Below are positions 1 through 6,552 of a stretch of 10,937 nt of DNA, piece by piece (positions within the stretch are counted from its first letter, which is position 1; each line of letters begins with the position of its first letter). Under the pieces are notes generated by a model. That model was not told the DNA's origin. It saw only the letters and a list, made by a program, of their open reading frames with translations, and searched no databases. The stretch is from contig JAZDOK010000073.1 in NCBI GenBank assembly GCA_043798715.1, forward strand, positions 1 to 10,937, read 5' to 3'. The stretch is from JAZDOK01 sp043798715 (GTDB lineage: Bacteria; Vulcanimicrobiota; JAZDOK01). Position numbers and translations under genes: made by a program.

Positions 1-915
1 GTCTCCTGCCATCGGCCCGGATGGGTCAATATATGTAAGCTCATGGGATAACAGGCTTTATGCCATAAATCCGGATGGAACAAAGAAGTGGCATTTCAGT
101 GCAGGAGGCAGTATATGGTCATCTCCTGCCATCGGCCCGGATGGAACGCTCTATGTAGGCTCAGAGGATCATAATCTTTATGCCATAAATCCGAATGGGA
201 CAGAGAAATGGCAATTTGAAATGGGAAGTTGGGTGGATTCATCTCCTGCTATCGGTTCAGATGGAACAATCTATGCCGGCTCAGAGGATCATAAGCTCTA
301 TGCAGTAAATCCGAATGGAACCAAGAAATGGGAATTTGAAACCGGAGGCAGCATAAATTCATCTCCCGCCATCGGAGCGGATGGAACAATCTATGCCGGT
401 TCATGGGATAAAAAGCTCTATGCGATAAATCCGGATGGGACCAGGAAGTGGGAATTTGAAACAGGAGACAGTATAAATTCATCTCCTGCCATCGGCTCGG
501 ATGGAACAATATATATAGGGTCGGGAGATTTTAAACTTTATGCAGTAAACCCTGATGGAACCAAGAAGTGGGAATTTGAAACAGAAGGTTATATAGACTC
601 GTCTCCTGCGATTGGCATGGATGAAACTATCTATGTAGGCTCAGAAGATTATAAGCTTTATGCCATAAATCCGGATGGAACCAAGAAGTGGGAATTTGTG
701 ACGGGAGACAGCATATGGTCATCCCCCGCCATCAGCTCGGATGGAACCATCTATGTGGGCTCGGCGGATCATAAGCTCTATGCCATAAACCCGGATGGAA
801 CAAAGAGGTGGGAATTTGGAACAGATGGTTACATAGACTCATCCCCCTCCATCGGCCCGGATGGAACAGTATATGCGGGATCATCTAATCACAGGCTTTA
901 TGCAATATATGGTTC
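1..915 (+). repeat. Tandem 120-bp coding repeats (about 7.6 units)
   Basis: Units begin at about 1, 121, 241, 361, 481, 601, 721 and 841, each opening with a variant of TCTCCTGCCATCGG. The spacing is exactly 120 bp with no indels. Most differences between units are synonymous or lie in the variable blade turn (for example GGSIWS, GSWVDS, GGSINS, EGYIDS). Each unit encodes one 40-residue propeller blade segment. The high nucleotide similarity suggests recent duplication or homogenisation by recombination. The array continues beyond the left edge, so the total number of units is unknown. Confidence 0.93.
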
Positions 916-982
916 GGGAACTCTTGCCGACAGTCCATGGCCTATGTTTCATCATGATCTTCGCCACACCGGAAGAAAATAG
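2..982 (+). CDS. PQQ-like beta-propeller repeat protein, 5' partial
   Basis: The frame is open from the left edge of the window to a TAG at 980-982, giving 326 visible residues; the start and any signal peptide lie upstream. An internal ATG at 221 is not the real start, because the same repeats continue in frame before it. The protein consists of about 7.6 copies of a 40-residue unit with consensus SPAIGxDGTIYVGS, then LYAINPDGTKKWEF, then a variable turn. This pattern belongs to PQQ-like (WD40-like/YncE-like) beta-propeller blades, which mostly act as extracytoplasmic binding scaffolds. The C-terminus carries SPWPMFHHDLRHTGR, a closing motif common in this family, so the 3' end is intact. 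No quinoprotein dehydrogenase catalytic domain is visible, so enzymatic activity should not be assumed. The gene converges on the FGE-like gene, and its DNA is more AT-rich than the rest of the window. Ligand and role are unknown. Confidence 0.88.
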   Translation, partial: SPAIGPDGSIYVSSWDNRLYAINPDGTKKWHFSAGGSIWSSPAIGPDGTLYVGSEDHNLYAINPNGTEKWQFEMGSWVDSSPAIGSDGTIYAGSEDHKLYAVNPNGTKKWEFETGGSINSSPAIGADGTIYAGSWDKKLYAINPDGTRKWEFETGDSINSSPAIGSDGTIYIGSGDFKLYAVNPDGTKKWEFETEGYIDSSPAIGMDETIYVGSEDYKLYAINPDGTKKWEFVTGDSIWSSPAISSDGTIYVGSADHKLYAINPDGTKRWEFGTDGYIDSSPSIGPDGTVYAGSSNHRLYAIYGSGTLADSPWPMFHHDLRHTGRK

Positions 983-1082
983 CAAGAAATGGGTCAAAGT
1001 CGGTGGCCAATGACAAGGAAGGCTACTCCCTTGAGCGCGCCCTCTGCGGCAAAGAGGCCTTCAAGTAGGACGAGAATAGTTC

Positions 1083-2306
1083 CTACCTGACATTACGGGC
1101 GCAGCGAAAACCGATGTCGTTTTTTGCGGTTTTGGGGAGTTCATAATTTCGCGCGGCGCAGCGCAGGTTTCCGGGGAGCAAATTAAGCCAGGAGCCCCCG
1201 CGAAGCACACGATATGTGCCTTTTAACGGGCCCCTGGGATTTGTTTCGGGAGATCCGGCATAATAGGTCTCATTATACCAGTCGGCGCACCACTCGTAGG
1301 CATTGCCGGACATATTCATGCAGCCATAGAACGAGATGCCGGAGAAGAAGGAATCAACCGGCCGGGTGCCTTTGTGTCCCCCTGAGGGAAGGGATTCACC
1401 GGGAGTCCCGGAAAAACCATACCAATTGCACGCTGCCGGGTTCCATTTATCGCCCCAGGGATACATCTTTCCATTATCGCCGCGGGCCGCTTTTTCCCAC
1501 TCGGCCTCCGTCGGCAGCCGCAATCCAGCCCAGCGGCAGTAGGTGTTGGCGTCATTCCAGGTGACATTGACTACAGGGTATTTGATGGTTTCCGGCGTGC
1601 AATACTGTCTCCAGTCGCCTTCGGCCTTATATCCCGACTCGCTCTCGAATCTTTCAAACTGGCCGTTGCTCACCTCGAAGACGCTGATTAAATAAGCGTC
1701 GAGCGTCACTTCATGCCCGGGTTTCTCACGCGACTCGCCGATTCCCGGGGGGCTCCCCATTATAAATTTTCCAGCCGGGACCTCGACGAGCCTGGAGCCG
1801 TCCCTGTCGTTGACGATTATTACACGTTCTCTTCCTATTGGTTTCCTGGACAAGAGTTTTCCTGTATGAGCTGAGGAAGATTGGCGATCTTTCGATGCAG
1901 GCGCATAATTTCTGAAAAATAAAAACCAGGAGGCCCCGAGAAAGACCAGCCCTGCTATAAAGATAAGAACATATTTCCCGGCAATGTTGCCCCTGCCGGG
2001 AGGCGGAGGGGTCACCGCAACCGATCCTTTTTTGGGTTCCTTTCCCGGCTCGATTTCGACCGGCGTGGTAATGGAGACGGGACTTTCTTCCGTGAAGGTT
2101 TTTATCTGGAGCAGGAAATTCCTGGCTTCCGAAATCTCCTCCAGCTTCCTTCCCCACTGTTCTTTCGTTTTCCCGGAAGAAATGGTAAAGGAGTGTTTTG
2201 CTTTCTCCGCCCCCCTGCGGAAGGCCTCCTCAATCTCCTCCCTGGAGGCGCCGAGGGGAACATTCAATAACTCGCAGGCCTCTTTGGTCGTAAACAGTAT
2301 TTTCAC
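1083..2306 (-). CDS. FGE-sulfatase-fold membrane protein with J-like N-terminus
   Basis: This 407-residue protein starts at GTG (2304-2306) with GGAG seven nt upstream; the preceding gene stops only 4 bp earlier, so translation is probably coupled. Residues about 6-68 resemble a J domain (ELLNVPLGAS, then REEIEEAFRRGAEKAK, then EEISEARNFLL), but no HPD motif is present, so normal Hsp70 stimulation is doubtful. A Pro-rich stretch (about 99-105) precedes a transmembrane helix (about 111-131). Residues about 173-405 form a formylglycine-generating-enzyme (FGE-sulfatase, SUMF1/EgtB-type) domain: VPAGKFIMGS, RLPTEAEWEKAARG, MSGNAYEWCADW, RVLRGGSW, and the end GFRCAR. In true FGE two catalytic cysteines follow RGGS; here the stretch is WLNLLPGNLRCAAR and both are missing. 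It is therefore probably a binding or unknown-function member rather than an active formylglycine generator. If the N-terminus is cytoplasmic, the FGE domain is extracytoplasmic. Confidence 0.85.
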   Translation of the reverse strand: MKILFTTKEACELLNVPLGASREEIEEAFRRGAEKAKHSFTISSGKTKEQWGRKLEEISEARNFLLQIKTFTEESPVSITTPVEIEPGKEPKKGSVAVTPPPPGRGNIAGKYVLIFIAGLVFLGASWFLFFRNYAPASKDRQSSSAHTGKLLSRKPIGRERVIIVNDRDGSRLVEVPAGKFIMGSPPGIGESREKPGHEVTLDAYLISVFEVSNGQFERFESESGYKAEGDWRQYCTPETIKYPVVNVTWNDANTYCRWAGLRLPTEAEWEKAARGDNGKMYPWGDKWNPAACNWYGFSGTPGESLPSGGHKGTRPVDSFFSGISFYGCMNMSGNAYEWCADWYNETYYAGSPETNPRGPLKGTYRVLRGGSWLNLLPGNLRCAARNYELPKTAKNDIGFRCARNVR

Positions 2307-2310
2307 GCGC

Positions 2311-3747
2311 TTACTCCGAGGCCCTGGTCCTGAAATCCTTGCCCAGCCAGGGGCGCAGGAGGATAAGGAGGACGGTTGAGCACATGGCTATGCAAGCGTA
2401 GTAAAACCACATGGTGGTGGTGCTCTGGAGGCCTTTTCCCGCTTCCGGACAGTAGTGCATGAGAAACCAGCCGGCGTAGAGGGCGGTTATTATCTTGGTT
2501 AGAAACCAGGGAAACTGGGCCACGCCCATATAGGCCCCCGTCCGGCCGGGGGGCGCTATTTCCGCGGCGTATTGGAGAAAACGCGGCTGCCACATGGCCT
2601 CCCCTACCGACATGATGACCAGGTAGGCCAGGAGGAGCCAGATGGAGGGAGCAATGGCCAGAAGGAAGGTGGGGGCCGCCATAACCAGGGTACCCAGGAT
2701 CATCATCTTATAGACATTGGCCCTTCGGGTCATGGCCGCCACCATCGGGGTCAGGATGAAGATGAGAATTGGGTTCAGATTGACGAAAAATTCCATGTTT
2801 TTGCTTGCAAGCGGCCCCAGAGCCCGGTCCACGTACTGCGGCAGGGTGAGCCAATTATGAGCAAAGAGCGTCTGGACGGGGATGAGGACGAAGATAAAGG
2901 CGGCAAACTTCGGGTTGGCAAGCGGGTGGTTACAGATCCAATGCCAGACTTTTTCTGGCAAACCCTCGGGACTGGGCGGCGGGATGGATGCACGAGGGAC
3001 CTCCGGCTTTTCATCAGGGGGCGATTCAATCCCCTTTTCCCTATTATAGCGGGCCACGGCCCCGATCGCCTCCGCCTCGGTCTTCCGGGAGAGAATGAAG
3101 AAGACGAAGAAGAGCCCCAGGACGGTCAGGCCGACATACACCCAGAACACGCCCTGAATTCCGTAGGCGTTTCGGACGGGCGGGGAGATGAGGCCGGGCA
3201 GGAAACCGCCAAGGTTCATGATGGCGTAGAGCATGGCGTATCCCATGGCCGAGGTGCGCTCGTCACAGAACTGTTTGACTCCCGAGTAAATCGCGGGCTG
3301 GTAGAGGCCGTAGCCCAGGATTATCCCGGAAAGTCCCGCCAGGGATGCCCAGAAGAGGGGCGACCAGGGGCCCTCTCCGTGCGGAAAGAAATAGCCGCTT
3401 CCCACCAGAAGCAGGCGGCCGGCCAGCATGGAGACGAGCGCGGTCAGCATGGCCCTCCTCACGCCCCACTTATCTGAGAGCCCGCCCAGGAAGAGCTGGG
3501 AGAGGGTGATGCCGCCGGTGAGAAAGCCCACCATCCAGTCGGCCTGCTGGTCATTCATGCCGAGAAACTTGTTAAAATAGATCGCCAGAAGCGTCAGCCA
3601 GCCGAAATATACCAGCCCCTCCAGGAGGTTGGATAAATTGATGGCCCAGAGCGCGCGGCTGGCGTGCATGAGGTCAATGAAGGGCTGGGTCATCTCTCTT
3701 AAGGGATGGATCTCGTTTTCAGCATTTGTTTTTTCTGGCTCGGCCAT
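2311..3747 (-). CDS. POT/PTR2-like MFS transporter
   Basis: This is a 478-residue polytopic membrane protein with about 12 predicted hydrophobic helices, the usual MFS size. The MFS motif A is seen at residues 88-98 (GGLSDKWGVRR) after helix 2. Helix 1 (SNLLEGLVYFGW, about 39-50) and the segment about 145-192 (GYGLYQP, then MLYAIMNLGG, then LPG) resemble proton-coupled oligopeptide transporters. However, the POT signature ExxERFxYY is degraded: positions corresponding to E, E and R read N40, E43 and G44. The substrate and coupling mode are therefore uncertain, and 'peptide transporter' would be over-annotation. A cytoplasmic Pro/Glu-rich loop lies at about 222-265. The ATG start (3745-3747) has AAGGAG six nt upstream. 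The gene lies 26 bp after rtcB and 4 bp before the FGE-like gene, so it is in the operon interior. It could export or import a small molecule. Confidence 0.88.
   Translation of the reverse strand: MAEPEKTNAENEIHPLREMTQPFIDLMHASRALWAINLSNLLEGLVYFGWLTLLAIYFNKFLGMNDQQADWMVGFLTGGITLSQLFLGGLSDKWGVRRAMLTALVSMLAGRLLLVGSGYFFPHGEGPWSPLFWASLAGLSGIILGYGLYQPAIYSGVKQFCDERTSAMGYAMLYAIMNLGGFLPGLISPPVRNAYGIQGVFWVYVGLTVLGLFFVFFILSRKTEAEAIGAVARYNREKGIESPPDEKPEVPRASIPPPSPEGLPEKVWHWICNHPLANPKFAAFIFVLIPVQTLFAHNWLTLPQYVDRALGPLASKNMEFFVNLNPILIFILTPMVAAMTRRANVYKMMILGTLVMAAPTFLLAIAPSIWLLLAYLVIMSVGEAMWQPRFLQYAAEIAPPGRTGAYMGVAQFPWFLTKIITALYAGWFLMHYCPEAGKGLQSTTTMWFYYACIAMCSTVLLILLRPWLGKDFRTRASE
2314..2317 (-). promoter_or_regulatory. 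Ribosome binding site supporting the GTG start at 2306
   Basis: On the minus strand GGAG lies seven nt before GTG and overlaps the last codons of the permease gene. No ATG occurs nearby in the frame, and the J-like helix begins immediately after this GTG, so the site decides the start of the FGE-like gene. Confidence 0.6.
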
Positions 3748-3773
3748 TGATGTCTCCTTCAGCGGTTGTTTTT

Positions 3774-5228
3774 TTATCCCTTCATGACGGCCACCGGACG
3801 CATCCGGGCGACTTTACGGGAAATTCCGGCGCCCTGGGCGGATTCCACCACCCCGGTCACGTCCTTGTAGGCCTCGGGCCCCTCCTCGGCCAGGGTCCCC
3901 AGACTGGCGGAGCGGACAATTATCCCCTGCCCCCGGAGGCGGGCCATGAGTTCGCGGGAGTCGGTCCTGCGTTTGGCCTCCCCGCGCGACAGGAGTCTCC
4001 CCGCTCCGTGACAGGTGCTCCCAAAAGTCTCCTGCATCGCCTTTTCGGTGCCGGAGAGGATATAAGAGCCCCTCCCCATGTCTCCCGGAACCAGGACCGC
4101 CTGCCCCACCGCCCGGTGGGCGGCCGGCACTTCGGGGTGTCCCGGCGGAAAAGAGCGGGTCGCGCCCTTGCGGTGGACGCACAGCATTTTCATTTTTCCC
4201 TCTATTTCATACTCCTCGATTTTGGCAATATTGTGGGCCACGTCATAGACCAGGGAGAGGCCCATCTTTTCGGCTGAGAGGCCGAAGACCTTTTCAAATG
4301 CGCCCCGGGTCCAGTGAGCGATGGCCTGGCGGTTGGCCCAGGCGTAATTGGCCGCGGCCGCCATGGCGGCCAGGTACTGTTCGCCCTCGGGGGAGCGGAT
4401 GGGGGCGCAGCAGAGCTGGCGATCCGGAAGATGGATGCCGTATTTATTGACGGCCCGGTTCATCCGTTCGATAAAGTCGGTGCAGACCTGGTGTCCCAAT
4501 CCGCGGGAGCCGGAGTGAATCATGACCGTGATTTGCCCGGGGAAAAGGCCGAAGGCCCCGGCCGCCACGGGATCATAGATCTCCTCTACGACCTGGACTT
4601 CCAGAAAATGGTTGCCCGCCCCCAGGGTTCCAAGCTGGCCGAGTCCCCGGGTTTTGGCCCGCTCGCTCACCTCGCCGGCCCGGGCCGACGGGAGGGCGCC
4701 CCCAGCCTCCGTAAATTCCAGATCCTCGTTCCACCCGTATCCCTCGCGGATCGCCCAGCGGGCGCCCTGTTCCAGGACGCGGTTGAGGTCGCGCTCTTGA
4801 AGGCGGATCCTCCCCTTCTCGCCCACCCCGCTGGGAACGGCCTGAAAGAGAGCATCAATGAGGCTTTCGAGGCGCCCCTCAATATCCGGCAGGGTGAGAT
4901 TGCTCTTAAGAAGCCGCATTCCGCAGTTTATATCGTAGCCGACCCCTCCCGGTGAGACCACGCCGTCCTCCACCGCCATGGCCGCCACTCCTCCGATGGG
5001 GAACCCGTATCCCCAGTGGATGTCCGGCATGGCCATGGAAGTGCCGACGATACCCGGCAGAAAAGCCACGTTGGCCACCTGTTCTACGGCCTGATCCCGG
5101 CAGATGGACTCCATGAGAGCCTCGCCGGCGATGATCTTGCCCTCGACCCGCATGCCGTCCTTGTATGACCGCGGAAGCCTCCAGCGGAAGGCGTCCAGGC
5201 GCTCTACTTTCCCAAATTTTTCCGTCAT
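3774..5228 (-). CDS. rtcB: RNA-splicing ligase RtcB (GTP-dependent 3'-5' RNA ligase)
   Basis: RtcB joins RNA 2',3'-cyclic phosphate or 3'-phosphate ends to 5'-OH ends using GTP and Mn2+, in tRNA splicing and RNA repair in the cytoplasm. The chosen start is the ATG at 5226-5228, giving 484 residues, close to the 481-residue Pyrococcus enzyme. The frame stays open upstream to 5444, but those 72 codons lie inside the archease gene and are not RtcB-like, while AGGAGG sits nine nt before this ATG. All key residues are present (numbered from this start): D99 and C102 in GYDINCGMR, H207 in GAGNHF, H238 in IHSGSRG and H332 in YDVAHN as metal ligands, and H407 in CHGAGRLLSR as the guanylylated histidine. 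Spacing matches the Pyrococcus residues to within 3-4 positions. No intein is present. It follows archease by 13 bp, the expected partner. Confidence 0.97.
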   Translation of the reverse strand: MTEKFGKVERLDAFRWRLPRSYKDGMRVEGKIIAGEALMESICRDQAVEQVANVAFLPGIVGTSMAMPDIHWGYGFPIGGVAAMAVEDGVVSPGGVGYDINCGMRLLKSNLTLPDIEGRLESLIDALFQAVPSGVGEKGRIRLQERDLNRVLEQGARWAIREGYGWNEDLEFTEAGGALPSARAGEVSERAKTRGLGQLGTLGAGNHFLEVQVVEEIYDPVAAGAFGLFPGQITVMIHSGSRGLGHQVCTDFIERMNRAVNKYGIHLPDRQLCCAPIRSPEGEQYLAAMAAAANYAWANRQAIAHWTRGAFEKVFGLSAEKMGLSLVYDVAHNIAKIEEYEIEGKMKMLCVHRKGATRSFPPGHPEVPAAHRAVGQAVLVPGDMGRGSYILSGTEKAMQETFGSTCHGAGRLLSRGEAKRRTDSRELMARLRGQGIIVRSASLGTLAEEGPEAYKDVTGVVESAQGAGISRKVARMRPVAVMKG

Positions 5229-5237
5229 CTCGTTTCG

Positions 5238-5243
5238 CCTCCT
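5238..5243 (-). promoter_or_regulatory. Shine-Dalgarno site fixing the rtcB start
   Basis: A perfect AGGAGG on the minus strand overlaps the TAG stop of archease (5242-5244) and lies nine nt before the ATG at 5226-5228. It supports the 484-residue RtcB and suggests that a ribosome finishing archease can re-initiate on rtcB. Confidence 0.75.
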
Positions 5244-5676
5244 AGACGTCCAGGACGATCTCAGCCGTCCATGATTCTTCGTACTCGACCTTAAGACCGT
5301 GGTAGGTGACTCCCTTGACATAGGAGCGTATGACGTGCCGCGACGGGTCGTATTTTTCGCCCCGGGCTGTCGCTTCGATAAGGAACGCTCCTTCATCGAG
5401 GCGCCTGATCTCGATTTCGGAAAAAAGAAGCTGCCTGGCTTCAAACTGGTAGATTAGCTCGCTCAGAAAGGAGACCAGAAGGCTTTCCAGATCCGTCCCC
5501 GAAGCTGTGATCGAGTATGAATCGCAGGGGCGGACTTTTTCATAATCCGATAACAGGCTGAAAAGTCCCAGGGCGGCGTTTTTGAAAAGCTCCGCCGGAC
5601 TCTCCCCGGAGGCCCTGAGGCGCACATCGGCGGTGTGATCCAGAATGAGAAACTTTTGCAGTTTTTTTCCATCCAT
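5242..5676 (-). CDS. Archease (RtcB activator)
   Basis: This 144-residue protein is the usual archease length (about 140). Archease accelerates RtcB guanylylation, lets it turn over many times and broadens its nucleotide use. Family marks are the N-terminal LDHTADVRLRASG (residues 12-24, conserved acidic D17), AELFKNAALGLFSLL, the central SFLSELIYQFEARQLLF, the motif VKGVTYHGLKVE (120-131) and the C-terminal AEIVLDV with D143, where family members carry the metal-binding aspartates. The ATG start (5674-5676) is the only good choice: an in-frame TGA lies five codons further upstream. The best Shine-Dalgarno match (GAGG) is 13 nt away, which is long, so initiation may be weak. It is the first gene of the leftward operon, facing an unrelated rightward gene across 105 bp. 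Confidence 0.95.
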   Translation of the reverse strand: MDGKKLQKFLILDHTADVRLRASGESPAELFKNAALGLFSLLSDYEKVRPCDSYSITASGTDLESLLVSFLSELIYQFEARQLLFSEIEIRRLDEGAFLIEATARGEKYDPSRHVIRSYVKGVTYHGLKVEYEESWTAEIVLDV

Positions 5677-5718
5677 AGAAAATTTTTCGCCTCACCTGAG
5701 ACTCCCTGACCGGCTGGC

Positions 5719-5736
5719 AAAAGGAGTTCTTCTTTT
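5719..5736. promoter_or_regulatory. Candidate operator dyad in divergent intergenic region
   Basis: An 18-bp near-perfect inverted repeat (AAAAGGAG, TT, CTTCTTTT) lies in the 105-bp space between the archease and 5782 genes. All half-site positions pair apart from one G-T wobble and the central TT. It lacks a GC-rich stem and U-run, so it does not look like a terminator; a regulator site serving both divergent promoters is possible. I could not identify convincing -35/-10 boxes in either direction. The A/T-run symmetry could be chance. Confidence 0.3.
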
Positions 5737-5781
5737 GTCCATAGAATCCCTCCACTCCATCTATTGAAGGGGGGCAGGCGG

Positions 5782-6531
5782 ATGGGATTTATCAAGAACC
5801 TTTCCATGGAACTCTCCGGTGAAATTGAATCCTATCTGAACGGTCAAGAGACGGGCGAGGATCTTCGCCGCTGGACCGAGGTCCACTGCGCCTCTCTCCC
5901 GGAAGAGCTGGATACGGCCCTCTTAAATGAGGCGGTAAGGACGATCCGGGAGAGTCCCGCCCGGACTGAGGAAGAAAGCCGTCTTTTTCAGCGTAAGCTG
6001 CACACCCTTGATGAGTGCCTGAGGGGTCGGCGTCCCTTCTGCCTCTGGCTGAACGTTAAGCGCGACCTGACTTTTTTCCCGGGGAGAGCGGAGAAGGACA
6101 TCCTCGATATTCTGGATGAATTTCTGCGGGAAGAAAACCCGAGGCATCCTCTGGACTGCGAAAAAATACTGGACGGACTGGACTTTTCACAGCCGGAATC
6201 CCTTCTCTGCCAGGAGGCCGTCTTCGGCATGGCCGCCCTCCTTAGTCCTGAAAAGGTGCAGATGGGTCACTCATTTTTTGCCGCCAGCATGCCTTCCTCA
6301 GGCGAGAGAGTGCCGCTGACGGCCGGGACTGCCGAGGCCCGCCGCATACTCACCGAGAGATTGCACCTGATTAAAAGCGCTCTTTCAGGCCTTCTGCCCT
6401 ATGCCGTCTTTTTGCGGCAGGCGGAGGGCAAAATATCCGCGTCACTCGCCTTTTTCGGGACTCCCGACCGGGAAGAGTCTCTTTACCGCACGATGAAAAA
6501 CCGGTACACCTCCGACGGAACACAATTATAA
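5782..6531 (+). CDS. Uncharacterised 249-residue protein upstream of coaBC
   Basis: I do not recognise this protein. The ATG at 5782 is chosen because a purine-rich AAGGGGGG (5767-5774) ends seven nt before it; the frame also allows a TTG at 5764, which has no comparable site. The product appears soluble and mainly helical, with many charged residues, no signal peptide and no convincing transmembrane segment. The N-terminal half is acidic and amphipathic (for example about 62-82 and 103-117), with a central aromatic patch FCLWLNVKRDLTFFPG (86-101). A hydrophobic C-terminal section (about 198-227) contains LSGLLPYAVFLRQ. Four of its five cysteines (C36, C79, C87, C126, C143) fall between 79 and 143, without a zinc-finger spacing. 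It ends 21 bp before coaBC in the same direction, so co-transcription is likely. Codon use and GC resemble its neighbours, so it is probably a real native gene. Confidence 0.75.
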   Translation: MGFIKNLSMELSGEIESYLNGQETGEDLRRWTEVHCASLPEELDTALLNEAVRTIRESPARTEEESRLFQRKLHTLDECLRGRRPFCLWLNVKRDLTFFPGRAEKDILDILDEFLREENPRHPLDCEKILDGLDFSQPESLLCQEAVFGMAALLSPEKVQMGHSFFAASMPSSGERVPLTAGTAEARRILTERLHLIKSALSGLLPYAVFLRQAEGKISASLAFFGTPDREESLYRTMKNRYTSDGTQL

Positions 6532-6552
6532 GATTACGGGAAGGAAATAGTC

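Noticed and set aside
1..915. Regular repeats considered as a CRISPR or satellite array
   Set aside because: The 120-bp units are continuous in-frame coding sequence for propeller blades, without unique spacers between short repeats.
1030..1065. Hairpin as an intrinsic terminator between the convergent genes
   Set aside because: The stem is interrupted, there are competing pairings (GAAGGC 1018-1023 with GCCTTC 1057-1062), and no T-run follows on either strand.
2572..3477. Long plus-strand open frame opposite the permease gene
   Set aside because: It is antisense to a clear MFS protein. Its translation is charged low-complexity sequence with no family resemblance, and is explained by codon bias of the real gene.
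3726..4955. Plus-strand open frames opposite rtcB
   Set aside because: They are shadows of a strongly conserved RtcB on the other strand, and their products show no recognisable motifs.
3774..5228. Intein or insertion inside RtcB
   Set aside because: RtcB is a frequent intein host, but the length of 484 and the uniform spacing of all metal ligands show an uninterrupted enzyme.
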